DNA of 64,000 bases from Delphinapterus leucas (taxonomy: Eukaryota; Chordata; Mammalia; Artiodactyla; Monodontidae): NCBI RefSeq assembly GCF_002288925.2, contig NW_022098062.1, positions 6,808,308 through 6,872,307 on the forward strand. Direction: 5' to 3'. Below the pieces are notes generated by a model. The model ran no database searches. It saw nothing but the letters and a program-made list of their open reading frames with translations, and was not told the origin of the DNA. Made by a program: the position numbers and the translations under genes. Position 1 is the first letter of the stretch; the number at the start of each line of letters is the position of its first letter. This document shows, piece by piece, positions 35,351 through 45,826 of the stretch.

Positions 35351-35470
35351 GTTTTTTTTTTAGGCCACGCCACACGGCTTGCAGGTTCCCCAACCAGGGA
35401 GCAAACATGCCCCCCCAACACCGCAGTGGAAGTATGGCGTCCTAACCACTGGGCCGCCAGGGGATTCCCC
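35351..35470 (-). mobile_element. Short tRNA-derived SINE
   Basis: 'cacacggcttgcaggttccccaaccaggg' and 'ccactgggccgccaggggattcc'. TGCCTGAG is duplicated (35343-35350 and 35471-35478). Confidence 0.93.
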
Positions 35471-35664
35471 TGCCTGAGATTTTTGAGGAGGAAAGAAAGT
35501 GCAGAGATCTGGGCATCTAAGTCTGCTTACCTGGTGGCCTGATTCAATGGAGAGCTGTTTGGTTCCCAGCTTGGCTGGCTGCTACAGAGAACTTGGCCTC
35601 TGTAGAGTAAGAGGAGAAGAGAAATTAAAAGCCCTTGTTTCCTTTTCTCCATCCCACTGGAGGC

Positions 35665-35925
35665 TGTATAATCTAGAAGTTAAGGTCATGAGTTTTGCAG
35701 TTGGAATGGTCTGATTTAAAGTCTCAGCTCTGATATTTAATAGCTCTACAGTCTTGGGCAAGGCACTTAACCTCTTTGAGCCCCAGGTTTCCCATCCACA
35801 GAAATGGGGGAAAGATGTACCTGCATTATGAGAGTTATGAGGATTAAATAAAACAATATAGGTAATGTGTTAAGATTCACAGTCAGTGCTCAGAATGAGG
35901 TATTATCCCCACTGTCTCTTTCTGT
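35665..35925 (+). repeat. Near full-length MIR SINE
   Basis: 'ctgtataatctagaagttaagg', 'cagctctgatatttaatagctctacagtcttgggcaaggcacttaacc' and 'gaggattaaataaaac' cover most of MIR. Confidence 0.85.
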
Positions 35926-35929
35926 AAGA

Positions 35930-36940
35930 TCGCTTTAGACCTGACATACCCTCCTCTTCCACAACCTGAGTACTGAAGGGCTGCTTTCAGCTGGAGGTAT
36001 ATGAGTAAAGAAGGAGATGAGGGAATAAGAAGATTTAGCAATGGAATTCCACCCAAAGGTCAACTCATCTCTTCTTCTGTCACCAAGATGACCTCTCTGT
36101 AAGACTGAAATCCTATTTTTAGGATGTGTCAAAACTACTGTCCCACCTTCTCTTACCATACCCTTCAGGAAAAAAAAGTAAAAAGCAAAAACAAAAAACC
36201 AAACAAACCTACTACAAATATATAAACATGAGAGCAAAAGAGAGCATTTTTCTGTTGTAATTTTCCATCCTGCGGGTTTTTAGGTGCTGCCGTAAGAAAT
36301 CTCTGAACTGTGGATTCTCATCAGCCTTGCGGGGGCCCAAGGACATAGCTTTTGGTGCGGGAGCTGCTGCCGCCTTATCTGGGCCCAATAAACCTTATCA
36401 AACTTCTGTGCAGCCAGCCTTCAGCGCTAAGTGGAAATGCATGGAGCTCCATGCTGGCACTCAGCCCATAGCCTTGCCTTCCTTCCTCCTTTTTGTTACC
36501 TTCTCCACCTCTTAAATTCGGGCATTAATCTCTCTTTAACACTTACGAACAAGGGCTGGGCTTTGTAATGGGCTGAGTTTATGAAGCAAGGGAGATTTTC
36601 ACATAGCGTGAATATGGCATGGAGGTGGAGGGGGGCGGTCCAGGGCCATGGAGGGGTGGTTCTTTCTTTCCCATTGTTTCCAGAGAGTCTCCCTTTCTCT
36701 GATTTGAGGATTACTAGGAGATTAGATCAGGGGTTAGTTGTGTGCTTCTGCTACTGCACTCAGGAGGGGCCGGTAGTAGGTGGATGTGGACAGCGAGGCA
36801 GCAACCTTTAGCAGGTACCATCTAGGCAGAAGCACAACAGTTTAATGATTCTTTCTTCTTTCCATTTCCCTGGTGAGGTTGTAGGACTGTCTTCTCTCCT
36901 TAGACCTCTCTCCTCTTGCTCTCCTTGCAGACCAGTTCTT
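35930..36940. other. Unique intergenic sequence
   Basis: I see no named repeat or exon. Confidence 0.45.
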
Positions 36941-36949
36941 TCTTTCCTT

Positions 36950-37195
36950 TTTTAAAATGGAAGTAGAGTCGATTTGCAATATTGTATTAGTTTCAGGTGT
37001 ACAGCGAAACTATGTATATACATAGTTTACAGTTATATACATAACTGTATATACATAACTGTATATACATAAAGTTATATACATAACTTTCAGTTATACA
37101 TATATGTAGATTTAGATTTTTCCCATTGTGGGTTATTACAGGATATTGACTATAGTCCCCTCTGCTACACAGTAAGTCCTTGCTGTTTATCAGAT
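36950..37195. repeat. L1-derived fragment with a local TATACATA repeat
   Basis: 'tattgtattagtttcaggtgtacagc', 'tttcccattgtgggttattacaggatattgac' and 'acacagtaagtccttgctgtttatc' is a well-known artiodactyl/cetacean L1-associated sequence. An expanded TATACATAACTG repeat sits at about 37,014-37,090. Confidence 0.6.
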
Positions 37196-37207
37196 CAGTT
37201 CTTTCTT

Positions 37208-37342
37208 CTTTTTTATTTATTATTATTATTTTTTGTATTTGGCTGCGCCGCACTGCCCGTGGGATCTTAGTTCCCTGACCAGGGATCGAACCTGCATCTC
37301 CTGCATTGGAAGTGCAGAGTCTTAGCCGCTCAACTACCAGAC
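37208..37342 (-). mobile_element. Short tRNA-derived SINE
   Basis: 'tttggctgcgccgcactgcccgtgggatcttag' and 'gggatcgaacctgcatc'. CAGTTCTTTCTT is duplicated (37196-37207 and 37343-37354). It sits right at the L1 fragment. Confidence 0.93.
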
Positions 37343-37359
37343 CAGTTCTTTCTTAACTT

Positions 37360-38400
37360 TCTTTAAATTCCTTTCCTCTTACAGACTGTAGACCTTAGCT
37401 AGAAAAATAGTCCTTTCATAGATTGGTCTTTATTGTTAATCTACCCAGGGACTGGGTGTTCCCAGTTAGACGTTGCTGTATTCTCTTCTATCAGAGGATA
37501 ACTAACTCCCTTCCTTCACTTTCAAGTGGCTTCTCACGGGTCTTCCTCTCTCCCATGACTCCTGCAGGTCTGAGCACTTTCCCTGCGAGCAGGAGACAGG
37601 GCCGATGTTTGCTGGGATGGAATCCCCTGTCTTTGGGACTACCCCATTAGCAGCTCTGTGAACTATCAGTTCTGATGTAAACTCCAGCCAACTGGCCTTG
37701 TGAGGCTGGAAGTGGATTTTTGCCTCTAGTTGGCTTCTGCCACCTTCCATGACCCTTCAGTTCTTGGGGCCTGACTCTTGGTCTGGGGCAGTGCCAGAGG
37801 TGCGCAGCGGGATGCGATCTTACGTGAGTCTTGCGCGAAACTTCTGAACCACCCCGCGTGTCAGGGACTGACGGAGGGGACTCAGGACTCAGTGCCTGAA
37901 GACCCACCCGGCTTGCTAAGACTGTATGACCTCCAGGGCTGACTGTCCGGAGACCCAGGGAGGGCGCTTTCCACCAAACCTTGACTGCCATTAGCCGGCA
38001 GTCAAGGTTTGCGCCCAGAAGAGCGTTTCCCACCTCTTGTCTCCTACCTTTGCCAAGCTCCAGGGAAAGGGCAGAGAAGGGGGACTCTCCGCAGCCCGCG
38101 GGAGGGCACATTGCTTCTGCTTGCTCTACCCTGGTCTTACTGACCTCAACTCCACCCTCTTAAGTGGAGCAGCTGGCTGAGAGGAGCCACTTTTGGGGGC
38201 CTGAAGCTTTTTCAAGCTTTCACTCGCCCCCTGAAGACTTTGCCCTGAACCGCAGTTCTCGGGAACTGTTTCCAGCCAGGTTTCGGGGGGAGGGGTACGA
38301 AGCTCAGGAAATGCTCACGACTGAGAGGGTGAAAAGTTTCCCTCGGGACTCGACCTTGGCCTCCAGGGATCGTGACAGCTAAAATGGGGAGTCTCCCCTC
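37360..38400. other. Unique sequence upstream of the CpG island
   Basis: GC content rises toward the island. The region holds a perfect inverted pair of about 14 bp at 37,975-38,010 ('aaaccttgactgcc' and 'ggcagtcaaggttt'). No exon is supported. Confidence 0.5.
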
Positions 38401-38921
38401 GACCATAGATCCCCGCCCACCCGCTGGCACCTGGTTCACCCGGGCCCGCGAACTCTGCATTTGGAGGCTAATCTGGATGCTCAGAAGGCCGGGAGGCACA
38501 AAAGGCCTGGGCTTGGGGCCCGGGAAAGCGACCTTCTAAAACCGATGTCGGAGTACAGGGGATGCCGCCCGGAGCCCGGAGAAAAAGTTAAAGGAGAGAT
38601 GACACGCACTGAATGGGGCAAACTTCGGAGCCGGAGACCGAACTCCGCGTCTGGCGCAGCAGGGGAAAAGAAAACCCGTTTCCAGTGGAAATTAAAAACA
38701 TGGGGTTGCATGTGAGGGCTGCTCCTCGCCCCTCACCTCCACTGCCCCCACTAAGGGTTCCGAGTCCTTGGCACTCCTCTCCGCGAGCTCCTTTCCTCTC
38801 GGCTTGGCCGGTGAGCGGCGGCCGCCAGCGCCCCAGCAGCAGCTAGATGTCAGGCGAAGCCTAGAGCGCGACGCGCGGGGAAGAGAGGGGAGGGAAGAGG
38901 AGGGAAGGGAAGCGGAGGGAA

Positions 38922-38950
38922 GGGGAGGGGAGGGGAGGGGTGGGGCGGGG
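38922..38950 (+). promoter_or_regulatory. G-quadruplex-forming tract in the ZBTB16 promoter
   Basis: Six runs of four G are each separated by one base (A, A, A, T or C). This is a textbook G4 motif with single-base loops and also offers overlapping SP1/MAZ-type sites. It lies about 100-200 bp upstream of the inferred first exon. Confidence 0.7.
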
Positions 38951-39049
38951 AGCGCGCGCCGGCTTGGCCAGTGCGGGGGGTGGGCGGGCTGAGCCCGGGG
39001 ACAGCGCGGGAGGGGTGAGGAGGGAGGAGGGAAGGGGGGCAGCTGTGGG

Positions 39050-39346
39050 CAGGGAGCCGGGCTCGGCCGCCAGCACTAAAGATGGAGAGGCGCCTGGGCC
39101 TCGCAGGGGAGGGGGCTCGGCGTTGACGTGGGACGCGGCGGAGGCGCCGCAGCCGGTGGTGATTTGCTAACCTCACAGCACAGAGGAGTTGAGGGCGATG
39201 AGAGCGGGTACTGCGAACTGCCGGGCGATGCCGCCGCTGCCGCCGTGATACCGAGAGCAACAGTTCCCCAGCAACACCCCTCCCGACACAGGCACACCCC
39301 CCCAAGAGGCACGCACACCCACCCCACGGCGCCCGGCTCGGCAGTG
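39050..39346 (+). other. ZBTB16: Probable non-coding first exon of ZBTB16
   Basis: This GC-rich segment sits inside the CpG island and ends at GCAGTG|GTGAGTGG, a near-consensus donor at 39347. Human ZBTB16 likewise starts with a non-coding exon and begins translation in exon 2. The 5' end is a guess, because no transcript data are available and there is no TATA box. Two short upstream frames lie in it, at 39082-39126 and 39198-39248. Confidence 0.6.
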
Positions 39347-42300
39347 GTGAGTGGGGGGCCGGGGAGGGGCGCACCGCCCAGCGATAGCAGCGCGCCGGGG
39401 CGCCCCGGGGCTGGAGAGGTCTGGGGGGCGCGCTCGCTTCGGCCACTCGGCCGCTGGGCTTGTGCCTTATTTTATTCGGCTTGTTCCCTTCCTGCTGCCG
39501 CAGCCGTCGCCAGCGGCGGTTGGGGGTCGGCTAGAAGGGGGAGCCCTGGCTGTCAGCTTGGGCGCAGCTGCCTCCCCAGCCCTTCCGCTGCAGGGCACGG
39601 TCGGGGTGAGAGGTGGGAGGCAGAGCGGTCTGCGGGGGCTGAGGGCGCAAGCAGAGGGTTGGGAATCAGGAGGCTTTGTACCACCAGGGGCCGGTGGAGG
39701 AGCCGGCAGCCGGTGGGTGCTCATATGTATGCCGACCGGTGCGCGGGCGCGAGATAGGGCTGTGGTTTATTTGTGTGTTTATTCGCCCACCGGCTGGGAA
39801 GCTAGAATCGGAGGATCCGAGGAGTGGATCTGGGTGCCAGGGGAGCAGGACTGGGAGTCACTTGGGTTTTGTTTCTCTTTGAAAAACCTGGTGGGCTCTT
39901 TTTTCTTGATTGGACTTAATCCCCCCGGTTTTGGAGGGAGGGGCTCCGTGGCGGAGCGCTGGAGTGTCTCCAGCGCTCCGGGCCCTCCTCGGCTCTCGGC
40001 TGGACCGGCCGTGGCGCCGGAGCTCGCTGTGCGCTCCCGGCCGCGCTCGGTGGGTGCTCGGCTCTGCACCTGATGCGTTCGGGATGCCTTTCCCACCCCG
40101 GCGCGCCGGCAGCTCGCTCGCACAGCCCCTGGAAACACGCGCTCGAAATGCGCACTATCTCGCCGGCCCGCGGACCCACTGGGACGCACAGACGCGCTCG
40201 GCACCGACTCGCTCGCCTGCTCCCCGGGACGCTAGCAACGTGCCTGGGCCGGGCGCGCCGGCTGCTGGCGCCACCAGCTTGAGGCCGGGGACCTTGCCTG
40301 TCGCTCTCTGGGGTCATGGCCCAGGGTCGGAGAGGGAGGGCCCGCAGATCCCTTCTCGCTTTTCCTCCCAGAACTCGCTGTCGGGCTTTTGTGCTTCCAC
40401 TTCTCCGCGAGGCGGGTCCGCCTTCTCGCTGCTCTCGCCCAGGCGTCCGGCCCGGCCGGACTCTTGCCTTTCGTCCGGGTCTCTTTCGCTTTCCCTCTTC
40501 CTTAGCCCGGCTCCCTTTCTCTTTGCCGTCTGGCTTCCCCGGAAAAGTTGCTTCCCCAAGTTTGCTGAAGTCGTCTCCAAGCCTCCGTGGGGACGGCTGG
40601 GAGCGGGGCGCGGGGTGGGGGGCTGTGTGAGAGCGCGATCGATCCCCGGAGCTCGAGCGGGTTAGCGCCGGCTTTCTCCCGCGCCGCGGGGCTGGGCGCT
40701 GCAGCCAGCGCCAGCCGGATCACGGGCGCCGAGCCGCGGGTGGCGGGGACGGCTGACCAGGGCGCCCTGATTTCCCTCAGGACCCACGGAGCTTGTTTTT
40801 GGGGAGATATTCGGGTAGCCCAGCTTACATTCTTCCGATTGCTCCCTCCTAGTTCTCTGAAACCACGAAGTCTGCGGGGAAGCGCGTGGTGGCAAGGCGC
40901 GGGTGAATGGTCACCGCTCCCACCCCCTGCCCCACCCCCACCCCATGGCCTCTGTTCCCACCCCAGGGTGGGAGCAAAAGTGTTCTTGATTAGTCGTCCT
41001 GTTAACCCTTTCCGAGTAACATTTGTGGCTCTGGAGCCAATAGGGTTCCTTTTGGGGGCGGAGGCCAGCAGTGTTCCAGGAGCCAGCAAGAGCCCTTGCT
41101 CTGCGTTGTTCCCAGTTCATTTCACTGCAATACCGGCCACAGCTAGGCAGAGGCTGGGAGGGACCTGGGCCTGTGAGGTCTTTCTGACACTCTTTAGACA
41201 GGTTTGTGAGTCTCAGAGCCCTGTTACCGATCCCAAACAGCGCTTTGGGAGAGTCCTTTGTCTCCAGCCCTGTTTTCCCTTCATATTCAATGTAACTCCC
41301 ATCTAGATGCTGGTGCCAATATCACTTCTCGCACCTCCAAGCCATTAACAGTATCACTTACTGCTCCGGGTTACAGGACTTGCCCACTCCTGGGAGCCTG
41401 TGGGGTACACTTGGAGTTCACGTCCCCAGCATGTGCAGTGCTGTCTTTAGGGGTGCATGTTTCCTAGGACCTCTCTATAGGTCCTTCATGACCTAGCCTA
41501 CATATTACAGATCCTCCTGACTACTGGGCACTTGTGGGCAGGGGATAAGTGTGCCATATTATATAAGTGTGCACATGTGTTAACTCTCTCTCCCTCTCTG
41601 GCTGGTGCATGCACACACAGTCGAGATTTTGGATTACACACACAATCACTCTGAGGTACCCATGGGCAGTGCGCAGAAGTGAGCCAAGCTAGTACATGGG
41701 CCACGTGTGTGTCTTTCTCTTAGTGCCTAAGGAGGCGGTCAGGGCATGGGTTCATCAGTCCTTTGCAGCTCTGAGAAGAGTGGAAGGACAGAGGTCCAGG
41801 AAGGCATTGGCTGAGGGTGAGGAGGTGGGCTGGAGGAGGAGAACCTTGCCCTTAGATTTCTGTGGGCTGCGACTCCAGGCTGCTAGCCCCAACTAGGCTA
41901 GATTTTGCTCCTGCGGCTACCACGTTGAGGCAGGATTTAGAAAAACTTTGTTTCCAAGATGAGGTTTGCTGAACAGGGTGTTGAGAGTGAAACTGAGTGC
42001 TTACACTGACTAGAGAAAGGGGTTAAATCCTTATTCTTTTAAATTAAGTGCTGGGCAACTTCTCATAATCAGTGTTGGCTTTGCATGGGAGCCCCCCACC
42101 CTCAGACTTAAAGAAAGCCCAAGACTCTATTGTAATTTTCATTTTACTTCATCTAACAGATGTCATAGAGGAGTGAGTTGGGCATGTGCTGCAGCGGAAC
42201 CTTCTCTTTACTCTCATCATCCCTGGGCCTGTAAAGGCAGACATGTAGATTTCCAGGAAGCCACTTCCCCTCCATTAAAATCTCCAAGACTGTCTTGCTG

Positions 42301-42408
42301 CAGGTTTGGGGGAGGTGCTAGTGTTTGAATTCTTACTTTTAGGGACACTAACTAACCTTCCTTTTGTTCTTGCATCTCTTTTGCCTCTTTCCCCCTCTTC
42401 CCCTTTAG
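39347..42408 (+). other. ZBTB16: ZBTB16 intron 1
   Basis: This intron of about 3.06 kb is bounded by GTGAGT and TTTAG. The first 1.4 kb is CpG island. From about 40,800 to 42,400 the sequence is ordinary and mostly unique, with short TG/CA and CT tracts near 41,570-41,630. I see no clear interspersed repeat or exon in it. Confidence 0.7.
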
Positions 42409-42498
42409 CCCTCTCCACTGGCCCAGGAAACCCACCCTGCCCTGCCACGCAGAGCCAGGAAGGAAAGAGAGCCTCATGCCTAAGCCTCGGGGAGCACC
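42409..42498 (+). other. ZBTB16: 5'UTR part of ZBTB16 exon 2, with splice acceptor
   Basis: A long pyrimidine tract (about 42376-42406) ends in TTTAG at 42408, a strong acceptor just before the main start. The leader segment is 90 nt. It contains an ATG at 42476 that opens a 10-codon frame running past the main start to a TGA at 42506-42508, in a different frame. Confidence 0.85.
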
Positions 42499-43766
42499 AT
42501 GGATCTGACAAAGATGGGCATGATCCAGCTGCAGAACCCCAGCCACCCCACGGGGCTCCTTTGCAAGGCCAACCAGATGCGGCTGGCCGGGACGCTGTGC
42601 GATGTGGTCATCATGGTGGACAGCCAGGAGTTCCACGCCCACCGGACTGTGCTGGCCTGCACCAGCAAGATGTTTGAGATCCTCTTCCACCGCAATAGCC
42701 AGCACTATACTCTGGACTTCCTCTCTCCAAAGACCTTCCAGCAGATTCTGGAGTATGCGTACACGGCCACGCTGCAAGCCAAGGCGGAGGACCTGGATGA
42801 CCTGCTGTACGCAGCTGAGATCCTGGAGATCGAGTACCTGGAGGAGCAGTGCCTGAAGATCCTGGAGACCATCCAGGCCTCAGACGACAATGACACGGAG
42901 GCAACTATGGCGGACGGCGGGGCCGAGGAGGAAGAAGACCGCAAGGCTCGGTATCTCAAGAACATCTTCATCTCGAAGCATTCCAGCGAGGAGAGTGGGT
43001 ACGCCAACGTAGCCGCTCAGAGCCTCCCTGGGCCCATGGTGGACCAGAGCCCTTCCGTCTCCACCTCATTTGGCCTTTCCGCCATGAGTCCCACCAAGGC
43101 GGCAGTGGACAGTTTGATGACCATAGGACAGTCTCTCCTGCAGGGGGCTCTTCAGCTGCCTGCCAGGCCTGAGGAGCCGACTCTGGCTGGGGTTGGGCGG
43201 CACCCTGCGGTGGCCGAGGTGAAGCCGGAGATGATGCAGGTGGATGAGGTGCCCGGCCAGGACAGCCCTGGGGCAGCCGAGTCTAGCATCTCAGCCGGGA
43301 TGGGGGACAAGGTTGAGGAAAGGGGCAAGGAGGGACCCGGGACCCCAACTCGGAGCAGCGTCATCACCAGCGCTAGAGAGCTGCACTATGGACGTGAGGA
43401 GAGCGCCGAGCAGCTGCCGCCTCTAACCGAGGTTGGCCAGGGTCCCCCAGGCCGACCGGAGCCCCCCGCACCCCCCGCTGAGAAACACCTGGGCATCTAT
43501 TCCGTGCTGCCCAACCACAAGGCCGATGCCGTGTTGAGCGTGCCGTCTTCGGTGACCTCGGGCCTCCATGTGCAGCCCACCCTGGCCGTCTCCATGGACT
43601 TCAGCACCTACGGGGGTCTGCTGCCCCAGGGCTTCATCCAGAGGGAGCTGTTCAGCAAGCTGGGGGAGCTGGCGGTGGGCATGAAGGCAGAGAGCCGCAC
43701 TGTCGGGGAACAGTGCAGCGTCTGCGGGGTGGAGCTTCCTGACAACGAGGCTGTGGAGCAGCACAG
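42499..43766 (+). CDS. ZBTB16: ZBTB16/PLZF first coding exon: BTB/POZ domain, repressor region, half of zinc finger 1
   Basis: This is the N-terminal coding part of promyelocytic leukaemia zinc finger, a nuclear BTB-zinc-finger repressor. In the known family it recruits NCoR/SMRT and HDAC complexes and acts in germ-line stem cells, innate-like T cells, limb patterning and myeloid cells. The translation starts MDLTKMGMIQ and I recognise it directly. The BTB/POZ domain covers about residues 20-120 and keeps Asp35 and Arg49, the known pocket residues. An acidic stretch lies at about 129-148. The middle region is rich in Pro, Ser and Glu, with a SUMO-type site V-K242-P-E. Zinc finger 1 begins with CSVCGVELPDNEAVEQH near the end. 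The start has a strong context (ACC ATG G). The open frame hits TAG just after 43766, but CACAG|GTAGGC there is a splice donor. The exon holds 422 codons plus 2 nt, so Arg423 is split. The full protein is about 673 residues with nine fingers; the rest lies outside this window. Confidence 0.98.
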
Positions 43767-43972
43767 GTAGGCCCCTCTGTACCCATCACCCTGACCCTGA
43801 ATTTCTGGCCTTGACCCTGCCTTCAGACGCAGCCATTCCCGAGGCCTGGGGCCTGGCTCCTCTGTTGTCTTTGCTCTTTGTGAAAAACCACCTGTGGGGG
43901 GACGCTTTTCAGGTGTGGTGAGGGGGCCTCGGTCTTTCCTAAACACTGGGGAACTTACGTGCCCAGTTTCTT

Positions 43973-44213
43973 TTTTAAAAAAATATGATTTTATTTTATT
44001 GCTTTATTTTTTGGGGCACGCTGTGCAGCCTAGAGAAATGGCAATAAAAACACAAATAAACAAATGGGACCTAATGAAACTTAAAAGCTTTTGCACAGCA
44101 AAGGAAACCATAAGCAGCTTGCAGGATCTTACTTCCCCGCCCAGGGACTGAACCCCACGCCCTCAGCAGTGAAAGTGCAGAGTCCTAGCCACTGGGCTGC
44201 CAGGGCATTTCCT
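43973..44213 (-). mobile_element. SINE interrupted by an 84-bp L1 ORF2 fragment
   Basis: The tail-side SINE part is 43973-44029 and the head-side part about 44119-44213 ('ccactgggctgccagggc'). The outer duplication GTGC(C/T)CAGTTTCTT lies at 43959-43972 and 44214-44227. Between the two halves is an L1 piece flanked by GCAGC. Confidence 0.88.
44030..44113 (+). mobile_element. 84-bp L1 ORF2 fragment
   Basis: In sense orientation it encodes AIKTQINKWDLMKLKSFCTAKETI, typical of L1 ORF2. It has no 3'UTR or poly-A. GCAGC occurs on each side (44025-44029 and 44114-44118). Confidence 0.9.
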
Positions 44214-44507
44214 GTGCTCAGTTTCTTACTAGGCTCTTTCCTCTCTTTTTGGCATTTGGGCTCCCATTTTTCTTTTCCTGCTGTTGGGTCTGTTCTCCTT
44301 TGCCTGGAGTGACTCATCAAGTGGAGGGAGGGAGAAGTGGGGTGAGGAAGAAGGGCCCATGGCCTGGATCTGGCCACGTAGCCAGGTTTCAGGTACCTGA
44401 GTTCCCATGCGGTGGTTCCTGCCAAGGTAGCCTGTCTGCAGCTCTGGAGGATGGGAGGGGCTGGAGGTTGCTTAGATCACAAGAGCAGCTGCAGGTTCCA
44501 AACGTCA

Positions 44508-44534
44508 TTCCTGGTGAACATTCATCACCAGGAA
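44508..44534. repeat. 10-bp perfect hairpin with 7-nt loop
   Basis: TTCCTGGTGA (44508-44517) and TCACCAGGAA (44525-44534) pair perfectly around ACATTCA. Confidence 0.8.
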
Positions 44535-44784
44535 CATTGCTTCCTCTCCCTTCTCATTCTTTGTCCCTGTAAACACATTTCGAGGGAGTTGATTTGAATT
44601 CAAGGGGGAAGGATGGGTAGGAGACACATTGGTTTTGCAGCGTGCAGCCTTATTCTTAACCCCTCCCTACTCACATTGAATTAAATACCACTTTGGGCTA
44701 GCATTGGCTTCCCTCTGGCTTCTGTTTCTTTCTCTGTGAAATAGCTTTTATGACATGCCTGGTTCAGGTGCTTTTCATGGAGTC

Positions 44785-44940
44785 ACGTTTTTCTTACAGC
44801 AGTTTTTCCAGGTGGATGACGTTCTTTTACATAGGAAGGTACTAAGACCTTTTCCCAGGGTCATATAGATACTGAGGCAGAGCTGGATTCAGATTCAGGT
44901 CTTAACCCTCTTGCACTTGGCTGCCTCTTGGAGCCATCAG
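44785..44940 (-). repeat. MIR SINE, antisense
   Basis: 'ttcccagggtcatatagatactgaggcagagctgg' and 'ggtcttaaccctcttgc' match a reversed MIR. Confidence 0.65.
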
Positions 44941-44944
44941 TCCT

Positions 44945-45600
44945 GAAGAGGATCGTACCTACAGAACAGAGGGTTTTGAAAACTGCTTATCAGGAGTTGA
45001 GTAAACACAGAGGGAACCTGTAGTGAGTTCGGTGTTCATCTGTATGTTTCGTAAGGATATGCCCTTCACATTACCCTGGGTTCCTGGGTCGGGTGAATGG
45101 TGTCAAGAAGTCCGGTTTCTCTTGCCGTCTGTGATAACATTTCCCTGCATACCCTCTTGCCTGCTGTTTTCCTGATCTTGGGTGGATTCTTCACTTTTGC
45201 CCTCTTCTACCCTCCCCCCATTCTTCTGTTGACTATTCAGGAGCGGGTGTGAAGGAGAGGGGGTGGGGGCATGGAGGTGGAGGCTTTTGGCGGTCATCTG
45301 ATTACCCCAAGCTGAGCTGGAACCTGCTCCAACACCGCTTAATGGGGGGCTCTGAGACCTACCTTGTGGAAAGTGCTGCTGAGCTAAACATAGCCGATCC
45401 TTTTCCGGCAGGGTGCGAAAAGTAACCGCCACTAAGGTGTGTCTTCGTGATGTTTGTACTGCTCAGAAATAGACCGAGGTTGTGTTTGTTTTTGCTCAAA
45501 CTTTCCTAAAGAGGAAACCCTCTCCCCAAACTTGACCAGATAGATGATCATCTTCTCCGGATGTGATTTATTTCAGTTATGTGCTATGAGAAATGGAGTA
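44945..45600. other. Unique intron sequence
   Basis: I see no repeat family or exon. Confidence 0.45.
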
Positions 45601-45616
45601 TAGTGGAAAGTAATTT

Positions 45617-45814
45617 AAAAAAAAAATATATATATATATATATTTATTTATTTGGCTGTGCTGGGTCTTAGTTGCGGCATGCGGGATCTTTAGTTGCAGC
45701 ATGTGAACTCTTAGTTGCGGCATGTGGGATCTAGTTCCCTGACCAGGGATCGAACCCAGGCCCCCGGAATTGGGAGTGCAGAGTCTTAGCCACTGGACCA
45801 CCAGGGAAGTCCCA
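45617..45814 (-). mobile_element. tRNA-derived SINE with (TA)n tail
   Basis: It has A/T tail, 'ttggctgtgctgggtcttagttgcggcatgcggg' with repeated units, 'gggatcgaacccagg', and 'ccactggaccaccagggaagtcc'. GGAAAGTAATTT is duplicated (45605-45616 and 45815-45826). Confidence 0.95.
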
Positions 45815-45826
45815 GGAAAGTAATTT

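Larger units (their letters stand above)
38400..40790. promoter_or_regulatory. ZBTB16: CpG island promoter of ZBTB16
   Basis: Base composition changes sharply to GC-rich with many CpGs, unlike the rest of the window. The island covers the inferred start, exon 1 and the first part of intron 1. It contains GGGCGGG-type SP1/KLF boxes (near 38944 and 38979), a CRE-like TGACGTGG near 39124 and a purine-rich G-tract at 38878-38950. I see no TATA box. Long open frames here (for example 39128-39757 and 39910-40665) reflect the lack of AT-rich stops and are not genes. Confidence 0.85.

Noticed and set aside
1..38400. HTR3A or other upstream neighbour exons
   Set aside because: No translated segment resembled the receptor's signature regions. 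The gene probably lies outside the window.
39128..40665. Long open frames (over 200 codons) on both strands in the CpG island
   Set aside because: Stops are rare in GC-rich DNA. The frames overlap each other, cross the inferred splice donor and show no domain.
43767..43770. ZBTB16 ending at the TAG after 43766 as a short protein
   Set aside because: The site is a good GT donor, and the known protein continues into the zinc fingers.
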